From a candidate division CSSED10-310 bacterium (GTDB taxonomy: Bacteria > CSSED10-310 > JAFGDC01): a stretch of 5,024 nucleotides of DNA. Positions within the stretch are counted from its first letter, which is position 1, and every line of letters begins with the position of its first letter. Below, piece by piece: positions 1 through 5,024 of the stretch. The notes under the pieces are model-generated. The model searched no databases. It was not told the origin of the DNA and saw only the letters and a list, made by a program, of their open reading frames with translations. Location: the NCBI GenBank assembly GCA_016932295.1, contig JAFGDC010000169.1, positions 1-5,024 on the forward strand, read 5' to 3'. A program made the position numbers and the translations under genes.

Positions 1-1945
1 CCTCCCGGCATAACCGCTTGATCTGGCGGGGCGGTTGCGATGTTCCATCGGCGGTCCCCGAGGAAGCGATCATTTGTCCGTCGGCCAGCGTGCACAGGAA
101 CAGGTCATTCGCCTGCAAAGGCCGTTTTGCCAGGAAGAGGTGCGTTTCGATGCTCTTGGCTGGTCCATCCATTGAAATCGTATGGGAGGGAATGGCCAGC
201 AGTTCTCCAAGCAACCCCAGGCTGTCCATCATCGCGGCGGCTGGTTGGGTGCGCCTGACTGCGAGCGATGCGATGTGGGCGAATCCGTCCACGCTGCGCA
301 GTATTGACAACTCGGATACCGGCAGATGAGGATCCACCCCCATGAGAATGTGATACCGGGTAGTGGACAGGGTGCGTACAAGCCAACGACAAGGTTCGGT
401 TCCCATCGGCTCGAGGTAATGGATCGGAAGCACACCGCCCTCGTCCAGTGAAAGGAAATCCTGGCCGCAGATGACCGGAGGATGCTTGAGCACACGCATG
501 GTGGGTCGTGATCCGGGAGTGTACGGAGGATCGCTCAGCAGTACGTTTTCCTTGTCCCTCCCCAGCTCCCTGGCATGCAATGCCGCCAGCAGTCGATATT
601 CGTTGTCTCTCCTTTCCATCAATCCGACAGCCCTGATGCCGGGGATACCCAGGGCATTGACCAGGCATTCTTGCAGCAACGGTCTCGTTTTGATCAACCC
701 GGTCATCAATCCTCGTACCACGGCCCTCGCCAGGGAATGACCCAACCAGGAGCCAAGAAGCTCTTGCAGATCGATGCCGATACCCGGCGCAGCCTCGAAA
801 AGCCATAACCTCACATCGCTGGCGCCGGCTCCCAGTTGTTTGAACCAGGCCAGTGCCCGTTGTTCTTTGCCCTTCTCCCCGAAGAAGGCAACCATCGCCG
901 CGCTGTCCCAGTCGGTTGGCAGCATGCTGCTGAATGACTTCAACGAGGTTTCCACCGCCATCAGGTTGAACAATCGGTTCAGCCGCCATGTGCCGGCGGA
1001 AATGCCGCTGAGCACCTCCATGGCCCGGCTCACGAACAGGATGTGGTTGTTAGTGTCGGTGAGTATCAGCGCCAACGGTCCCTGGATCAACTCCTTCTTC
1101 ACCGCGCGCGTTCCGGCTGTTTCCTCGCGACATTCCGCTGTGGAGCGGCATCGTGCCTGTACCTGCCGGATGGTGAAACCCAGGACCAGGATCATCGCCA
1201 ATAGATCGGTGGCGATCAAAAAATAACCGTGAAGCGGTGCCAACCTGGGGATGAGCGGGGGAATCCTGAACCCGGGCAGCACCGCGCCGAATTCGGCCAG
1301 CAAGAAGAGCCATGCCAGTGCCTGCCAGATGACTCTCGATTCCTTGTCGATGTCTGGTGCGCTTGGTTTGGCGCTGGTCACCAGCAGTGCGAGGATGGTG
1401 ATTCCAAACTGTGGTAACCGTGATAGTACGGCGAGGGGCAATGCCGGCGAGAAGAGGTGTATATGGGCGGCGGCGATGCCGAGAACAAGCAGTCCCCGAT
1501 TGATCAGCCTGGTTGGGCGGCATTCTCTGCCACGGGCGCGGATGCATCCGTACATCAGCTCGCAACAGGCTTCGGCGAAGAAAAAATACGCCATCACAGT
1601 GAGCAGATCTATGGCGGTTCTGACTGGTCCTCGCGCGAGTATCAAGGGCCACTGCACGAGATCAACGGCGTCGGCGCGGAACAAGATGATGGAAGCCAGA
1701 AAATGGCAGGTCACGGCCGCGGCGGCGGTCGCCAGCAGGCGTTTGTGTCTGATCTCCGCGCGAATCAGATGGACGGTGATGAGGAAAAGCATGGGAACAC
1801 CCAGTAGCATGCCGCTTACACTGTGAGGGAATGCCGGATGCAGCAGGATTGTAGCCGCCGGGATGAACAGTGCTGAGAAAAGACCCGCCGCCATGGCGCT
1901 CAGGACAATACCCCGTGTCCCTATGGTGCGCCGATTGTGTTCCAC
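1..1945 (-). CDS. Membrane-bound PAS/GAF-type signalling protein, C-terminus outside window
   Basis: The frame stays open from a GTG at 1945 to the left edge (648 codons). The start is fixed by AAGGGAG about six bases upstream and by an in-frame TGA two codons before the GTG. About eight hydrophobic segments are visible near residues 13-36, 44-64, 70-90, 111-132, 150-170, 172-192, 207-227 and 241-262, with no cleavable signal peptide evident. A cytoplasmic part follows. Residues 283-390 look PAS-like (ALILTDTNNHILFVS core). Residues 415-565 look GAF-like and end in a helix (SELSILRSVDGFAHIASLAV) typical of GAF C-termini. Residues 575 onward may begin a second GAF. No HisKA, HATPase, GGDEF, EAL or HD motif is seen before the cut, so the output domain is unknown. 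By architecture it is an inner-membrane sensor, possibly a histidine kinase or a cyclic-di-GMP enzyme. The specific family is not recognised. The coding frame is firm; the domain calls are by eye. Confidence 0.85.
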   Translation of the reverse strand, partial: MEHNRRTIGTRGIVLSAMAAGLFSALFIPAATILLHPAFPHSVSGMLLGVPMLFLITVHLIRAEIRHKRLLATAAAAVTCHFLASIILFRADAVDLVQWPLILARGPVRTAIDLLTVMAYFFFAEACCELMYGCIRARGRECRPTRLINRGLLVLGIAAAHIHLFSPALPLAVLSRLPQFGITILALLVTSAKPSAPDIDKESRVIWQALAWLFLLAEFGAVLPGFRIPPLIPRLAPLHGYFLIATDLLAMILVLGFTIRQVQARCRSTAECREETAGTRAVKKELIQGPLALILTDTNNHILFVSRAMEVLSGISAGTWRLNRLFNLMAVETSLKSFSSMLPTDWDSAAMVAFFGEKGKEQRALAWFKQLGAGASDVRLWLFEAAPGIGIDLQELLGSWLGHSLARAVVRGLMTGLIKTRPLLQECLVNALGIPGIRAVGLMERRDNEYRLLAALHARELGRDKENVLLSDPPYTPGSRPTMRVLKHPPVICGQDFLSLDEGGVLPIHYLEPMGTEPCRWLVRTLSTTRYHILMGVDPHLPVSELSILRSVDGFAHIASLAVRRTQPAAAMMDSLGLLGELLAIPSHTISMDGPAKSIETHLFLAKRPLQANDLFLCTLADGQMIASSGTADGTSQPPRQIKRLCRE

Positions 1946-2007
1946 CCTTCACTCCCTTTTCAGGTGCCGATCGGGCGCCGTCGTACCGGCACGAACCGCA
2001 TTGCGCG

Positions 2008-2035
2008 AAAATAGCCGTTGCTTGTTTTGTTCCAA
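2008..2035 (-). promoter_or_regulatory. Candidate sigma-70-type promoter for the divergent sensor gene
   Basis: On the minus strand, TTGGAA (2030-2035) and TATTTT (2008-2013) are separated by 16 bases. Each matches the consensus at four of six positions. The pair sits in the only AT-rich island of the intergenic region (about 2008-2052) and would start transcription near position 2001, giving a leader of about 55 bases before the GTG at 1945. This is a by-eye match in a plausible place and is not proven. Confidence 0.4.
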
Positions 2036-2172
2036 TATAAATATGTATCACAGGTCCGAGGGAGGAAAAAAGTGGCGGGTCAAGCTCCTCGGCGGCCAGT
2101 AAGTGCGCTGCGAATCCGATTGTGCCCGACAGGTGAACCTGATGAGCTGGAACCCGTCCGGTCCGGGGCTTC

Positions 2173-2201
2173 TTGACATGGTGCGTCACGTGCAGTATCC
2201 A
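2173..2201 (+). promoter_or_regulatory. Candidate glpAB promoter
   Basis: A perfect -35 hexamer TTGACA (2173-2178) is followed after 17 bases by TATCCA (2196-2201), which keeps only the TAT of the -10 consensus. A CACGTG palindrome (2187-2192) lies in the spacer. Transcription would begin near 2208, so the repeat tract and hairpin downstream would be in a transcribed leader of about 170 bases. The weak -10 box would fit an activator-dependent promoter, which is inference. Confidence 0.4.
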
Positions 2202-2228
2202 GTACCTGTTCCTTATCCAAGCGCCCTT

Positions 2229-2288
2229 CCTCAAACCACTCCTCAAACCACTCCTCAAACCACTCCTCAAACCACTCCTCAAACCACT
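2229..2288 (+). repeat. Five exact tandem copies of a 12-base unit in the glpA leader
   Basis: The unit CCTCAAACCACT is repeated five times without a mismatch, followed by a decayed sixth copy (2289-2300, 8 of 12 bases matching). Each unit has six C, four A, two T and no G, and the whole stretch 2224-2302 is free of G on the plus strand. The tract lies upstream of the real glpA start. Read through in the glpA frame it would give (PQTT)5, but that extension has no counterpart in GlpA proteins. Perfect copies imply recent expansion or ongoing homogenisation, and copy number may vary between strains. A function as a Rho-loading site is proposed in the findings. Confidence 0.95.
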
Positions 2289-2317
2289 CCCAACACCACA
2301 ACGTGGCGGTCTTCCTG

Positions 2318-2339
2318 CACCGGCGGTAACACCGCGGTG
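2318..2339 (+). promoter_or_regulatory. Leader RNA hairpin upstream of the glpA ribosome binding site
   Basis: CACC-g-GCGGT pairs with ACCGC-GGTG, giving nine base pairs, one bulged G and an AAC loop. The segment also contains the 10-base palindrome CACCGCGGTG (2330-2339). No U-run follows, so it is not an intrinsic terminator. It lies about 27 bases before the GAGG of glpA and about 30 bases after the repeat tract. It could act as a polymerase pause, a transcript-stabilising stem or a DNA operator. The structure is seen in the sequence; the role is inferred. Confidence 0.5.
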
Positions 2340-2366
2340 GAGGCTGATGATCAACGGGTTGCGACC

Positions 2367-2370
2367 GAGG
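2367..2370 (+). promoter_or_regulatory. Ribosome binding site deciding the glpA start
   Basis: GAGG sits eight bases before the ATG at 2379. Together with the family's usual N-terminus just before the FAD-binding strand, it supports this start over the in-frame GTG at 2103, which would add 92 residues including the PQTT repeats. Confidence 0.7.
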
Positions 2371-2378
2371 TGGTTGTT

Positions 2379-4031
2379 ATGCATCGAGCCGAATCGCACT
2401 ATGACTGCATTGTGATCGGCGGTGGTGTGACCGGAAGCGGTGCGGCGCGTGATCTGGCCATGCGCGGACTTCGGGTGGCATTGATCGAAAAGCGCGATTT
2501 CGGGGGCGGCACGACCGGCGCTTCCAGTGGAATGATTCACGGTGGGTTGCGTTACCTGACATACGACGTGCGGACCACCAGGCTGTCCTGTCAGGACAGC
2601 GGCTACATCCAGAAGATAGCCCCTCATTGTATCTTCAGGATTCCTTTCCTGTTTCCCGTTCTTGAGGGTGGTCCGGTCAACAGGATTTTCATGGAACTTG
2701 TGGAGAGCCTGTTCAAGGCTTATGACCGGTATCAACCGCTCAAGGGCGGCAGGGAACATGTCCGACTGAGTCGCGATGAGGCCCTGCGTATCGAACCGGG
2801 ACTCACTCCCGGCATTATCGGCGCGGTGAGCATGGACGAATGGGGTATCGATACGTTTCGGCTGGCGTGCATGAATGCGGTATCCGCAGCCGGCCATGGC
2901 GCAGAAGTGTTTAATCATGCCACAGTGACGGGATTGCTCAGATCCGGCGCCGCCGTCACCGGTGTGAAGGTGAAAATAGCCGGTGACGCACGGGAGTTGC
3001 GGGGTCGAGTGGTGCTCAATGCCGCCGGGCCCTGGGCCATGGCGGTCGCCGGCCTGGCTGGCTTGAAGGTGGCGCTCCGCCCCGCCAAAGGCGTGCACCT
3101 GATTTTTGATCGCCGCCTGGTGAACTGCGCCGTCATCATCACCGCCATTGACGGCCGCAGCCTCTTTTTGCAGCCGCACGGCGATGTCTCCCTGCTTGGC
3201 ACTACCGATGATGATTATTATGGCGACCTGGACGACGTCCCGGTGACCGGGGATGAGGTGGAGTACTTGCTGCAGGCGGCGGAGCGGGTCTACCCCTCGA
3301 TTCGTCGGGCCAGGATCATCCGGGCCATGGCGGGAGTGCGACCGACGTTGTTCCAGTGGGGTCCGAACGAAGACAAGCTCTATCGAGAGCACGCCATCCA
3401 CGATCACGAACAGGAGTCAGGGATCGCCGGATTCGTTACCATCGCCGGCGGAAAGCTCGCCAGCTACCGGGTGATGGCGGAAGAGGTGAGTGACCTGGTG
3501 TGCCGGAAGTTGGGTGTCAGCGCTGGTTGCCGCACGCATCTCGAACCGCTGCCGGGGGGAGAGGAGCGGCTCGATCCGGAGGAGCTGGCCGCGGAGTACG
3601 GTGTGCCCCGTTATATCACGAGGGCACTTGTGTTCCGGCATGGAGCCGGGGCGCGGGAGATCGCGGCGTCGCTGGGAACCGGGAGCACGGGGCGGAATGT
3701 CATCTGCGCATGTGAAGGGATCATCGAGGCGGAGCTGCGGTACTCCATCAGGCATGAGTGGGCGCGTTCCCTGGATGATCTGCGCCGCCGGACACGCCTT
3801 GGGATGGGTGCCTGCCAGGGGGCCGGCTGCGCCTTCAAGGCCGCCATGGTGTTGGGAGAAGAGCTGCATCTTTCACCCTCCTCGGTTCGGGCTGAATGGG
3901 ATGCGTTTCTGCAGGCCCGGTGGAAGGGGAAACGGCCGATCCTCATGTACGGTCAACTGGCGCAGGAGAGTATGGCGCGATGGTTGCGACCGCCGGTGGT
4001 CGGGGTACGACCGGAAGGAAGTTGCTCGTGA
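2379..4031 (+). CDS. glpA: Anaerobic glycerol-3-phosphate dehydrogenase subunit A
   Basis: This is the catalytic FAD subunit that oxidises sn-glycerol 3-phosphate to dihydroxyacetone phosphate, working with GlpB and the membrane-anchoring GlpC to feed quinones during anaerobic respiration. The 550-residue product is close to the 542 residues of E. coli GlpA. The FAD dinucleotide-binding motif GGGVTG is at 14-19. HGGLRYL (54-60), AGVRP (318-322), R336 and GGKLASYR (357-364) match the flavin and substrate site motifs of the GlpA/GlpD family. The C-terminal BFD-like domain has four cysteines, C443-x-C445 and C479-x4-C484 (CQGAGC), expected to bind a [2Fe-2S] cluster, followed by the family's RWKGKRP tail. 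The ATG at 2379 is chosen because of GAGG upstream; an in-frame GTG at 2103 is judged spurious. It overlaps glpB by four bases. Identification is firm; regulation is inferred from the leader. Confidence 0.95.
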   Translation: MHRAESHYDCIVIGGGVTGSGAARDLAMRGLRVALIEKRDFGGGTTGASSGMIHGGLRYLTYDVRTTRLSCQDSGYIQKIAPHCIFRIPFLFPVLEGGPVNRIFMELVESLFKAYDRYQPLKGGREHVRLSRDEALRIEPGLTPGIIGAVSMDEWGIDTFRLACMNAVSAAGHGAEVFNHATVTGLLRSGAAVTGVKVKIAGDARELRGRVVLNAAGPWAMAVAGLAGLKVALRPAKGVHLIFDRRLVNCAVIITAIDGRSLFLQPHGDVSLLGTTDDDYYGDLDDVPVTGDEVEYLLQAAERVYPSIRRARIIRAMAGVRPTLFQWGPNEDKLYREHAIHDHEQESGIAGFVTIAGGKLASYRVMAEEVSDLVCRKLGVSAGCRTHLEPLPGGEERLDPEELAAEYGVPRYITRALVFRHGAGAREIAASLGTGSTGRNVICACEGIIEAELRYSIRHEWARSLDDLRRRTRLGMGACQGAGCAFKAAMVLGEELHLSPSSVRAEWDAFLQARWKGKRPILMYGQLAQESMARWLRPPVVGVRPEGSCS

Positions 4032-5024
4032 GATGTGATGTGGCGGTGATCGGCACAGGGGTTGCCGGTTGTGCCGCGGCCGTCGCCGCCGCTCGTTGCG
4101 GCGCCGGCGTGCTGCTCGTCGGCAAGGGAGGTGGCGCCACCACACTGGCCAGTGGCATGATCCAGTGCGGTCCCATTCACGACTGCAGGTCTGCTCCTGA
4201 CGTCCCGATGGATGGTATTCCACTCGGCACTGTAACCTCCAGTGCGCCGCCGGATCATTCACGCCATGATTCCTGCCGCCATCCGTACCGGCTGTTCGAC
4301 GATCCCGGCGAGATCAAAGCGATTCTTGAAGGCAGTATCACGGCCATGACAGATACGTTCCTTGGCTATGGGAATCACCGATTGTTCACCTGTCATGGTG
4401 TTCCACGTGATTGTGCCACCTGCCTCGTGCAGTTTCAGGGTGCTGCGCTGGAACGTCTGCGCGGCGCGCGGGTGCTGTTTGCGGAAGCGCCATGGTACGC
4501 GGGTATGCGCGGCGCTTACCTGGCATCTGCCGCCGAGGAGTTGCCCGAACCGCCCCGGCAGGTGGACTGGGTGAGACTCGATCTGGCGCCGCCGGCCACC
4601 GCATCGAGCAAGGCGCCGGTGACCGGTGAAGACGAGTTGGCTGCCGCGATGAAGAAGGGTCTCGCCGCGCATCGCGGCAAGGACCTCGTCTTGATTCCTC
4701 CGATTCTCGGTTCCGCGCCTGGTCTGAAGCAGCTCCAGTGCCTGTCGGACCGGGTGGGTGTACCCGTCTGGGAACTACCCGATCCTCATTCACCCTTGCC
4801 CGGTCTGAGGTTACAGGCGGCGCTGCGGCGGTGGCTGGCGGAGGCCGGCGTACGAACGATGCAGGCCCGGGTCGCCGCCCTGGAGTGTTGTGGCGGACGG
4901 GTGCGCAGGCTGAACCTGGAGGGGAGTAATACCACCTGCCTGGAAGCGGACCACGTGATTCTCTGTACCGGCCGCTTCACCTCCGGAGACTGGACGAGCG
5001 AAGACGGCATACTGCGGCACAGAC
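4028..5024 (+). CDS. glpB: Anaerobic glycerol-3-phosphate dehydrogenase subunit B, 3' end outside window
   Basis: The frame is open from the GTG at 4028 to the right edge, giving 332 codons of an expected 420 or so. It starts inside the glpA stop (GTGA overlap) with AAGGAA seven bases upstream, indicating translational coupling. An N-terminal Rossmann motif GTGVAG is at 9-14. Segments resembling E. coli GlpB include HPYRLF (85-90), VLIPPILG (221-228), LPDPHSPLPGLRLQAAL (250-266) and ILCTGRFTSG (311-320) followed by a GI.R segment. GlpB is the second, flavoprotein-like subunit of the GlpABC complex and is thought to help electron transfer from GlpA to GlpC. Unusually, it carries 14 cysteines in the visible part, including C122-x6-C129-x2-C132, where E. 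coli GlpB as I recall it has none. The missing C-terminus prevents a full domain check. Confidence 0.9.
   Translation, partial: MRCDVAVIGTGVAGCAAAVAAARCGAGVLLVGKGGGATTLASGMIQCGPIHDCRSAPDVPMDGIPLGTVTSSAPPDHSRHDSCRHPYRLFDDPGEIKAILEGSITAMTDTFLGYGNHRLFTCHGVPRDCATCLVQFQGAALERLRGARVLFAEAPWYAGMRGAYLASAAEELPEPPRQVDWVRLDLAPPATASSKAPVTGEDELAAAMKKGLAAHRGKDLVLIPPILGSAPGLKQLQCLSDRVGVPVWELPDPHSPLPGLRLQAALRRWLAEAGVRTMQARVAALECCGGRVRRLNLEGSNTTCLEADHVILCTGRFTSGDWTSEDGILRHR

Larger units (their letters stand above)
1946..2378. other. 433-base divergent intergenic regulatory region
   Basis: This region separates the minus-strand sensor gene from glpA. From left to right it holds the sensor gene's ribosome binding site, an AT-rich island (about 2008-2052) with a candidate minus-strand promoter, a strong GGAGG (2061-2065) placed six bases before a GTG that opens a 34-codon frame (2072-2176), a TTGACA box (2173-2178), a 12-base tandem repeat (2229-2288), a hairpin (2318-2339) and the glpA ribosome binding site (2367-2370). 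No tRNA, insertion-sequence end or U-tailed intrinsic terminator is visible. No convincing GlpR, CRP or FNR operator was found by eye. The region is unusually long and structured for a simple divergent promoter, which suggests regulation at the leader RNA level. Confidence 0.7.

Noticed and set aside
105..1652. Several minus-strand and plus-strand open frames over the sensor gene
   Set aside because: All overlap the continuous frame from 1945 to 1, which alone has a start with a ribosome binding site, membrane segments and domain-like sequence.
2037..2052. A CRP or FNR operator around TATCACA in the AT-rich island
   Set aside because: Only the right half (TCACA) is present. The left half ATAAA does not match TGTGA or TTGAT at the required spacing.
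2229..2288. A CRISPR array or plasmid-type iterons
   Set aside because: The copies abut with no spacers, the unit is only 12 bases, and no cas or replication gene is nearby.
2318..2345. An intrinsic terminator before glpA
   Set aside because: The stem is strong but is followed by GAGGCTGATG and not by a T-run.
2344..2357. An FNR-like site around TGATGATCAA
   Set aside because: The two half-sites overlap instead of being separated by four bases, so it does not fit the operator.
2103..2378. A 92-residue N-terminal extension of GlpA with five PQTT repeats, using the GTG at 2103
   Set aside because: GlpA proteins start just before the FAD-binding motif. The ATG at 2379 has a good ribosome binding site, whereas the GTG at 2103 has no clear one. 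The 12-base repeat stays open simply because its length is a multiple of three and the unit has no stop in any plus-strand frame.
1662..3407. A long minus-strand open frame of 581 codons opposite glpA and the intergenic region
   Set aside because: It overlaps well-supported glpA in antisense and the sensor gene in another frame, has low-complexity SGLR repeats made by the 12-base repeat, and resembles no known protein. It is a by-product of GC-rich codon usage.

Overview
The window holds two divergent transcription units from a GC-rich bacterium. The use of GTG starts with clear Shine-Dalgarno sequences, and the three-subunit type of anaerobic glycerol-3-phosphate (G3P) dehydrogenase (glpA-glpB), point to a facultative or anaerobic respirer, most likely a proteobacterium or relative. 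The lineage cannot be fixed from this sequence alone.

Left part (1-1945, minus strand): one continuous reading frame of 648 visible codons, running off the left edge. It encodes a polytopic membrane protein (about eight hydrophobic segments) followed by a PAS-like segment, a GAF-like segment and the start of a possible second GAF. This is the layout of a membrane-anchored signalling protein. Its output domain (kinase, GGDEF/EAL, phosphatase or other) lies outside the window, so its class is undecided.

Middle (1946-2378): a 433-base divergent intergenic region. It contains an AT-rich island with a plausible minus-strand promoter, a perfect TTGACA -35 box for a plus-strand promoter, five exact tandem copies of a 12-base unit inside a 79-base stretch with no G at all, a strong hairpin, and the glpA ribosome binding site. 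The G-free, C-rich repeat tract in the putative glpA leader looks like a Rho-utilisation (rut) site. This is the most unusual element of the window and suggests conditional Rho-dependent attenuation of the glp operon.

Right part (2379-5024, plus strand): glpA (550 aa, complete) and glpB (332 codons visible, running off the right edge), overlapping by the four bases GTGA and probably translationally coupled. GlpA is the FAD-containing catalytic subunit with a C-terminal four-cysteine BFD-like domain, and GlpB is the second flavoprotein-like subunit. In known systems GlpC (iron-sulfur, membrane anchor) completes the complex, which oxidises G3P to dihydroxyacetone phosphate and passes electrons to quinone for anaerobic respiration. 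glpC may lie just beyond the right edge. The divergent sensor could monitor a related signal, but nothing in the sequence proves a functional link.
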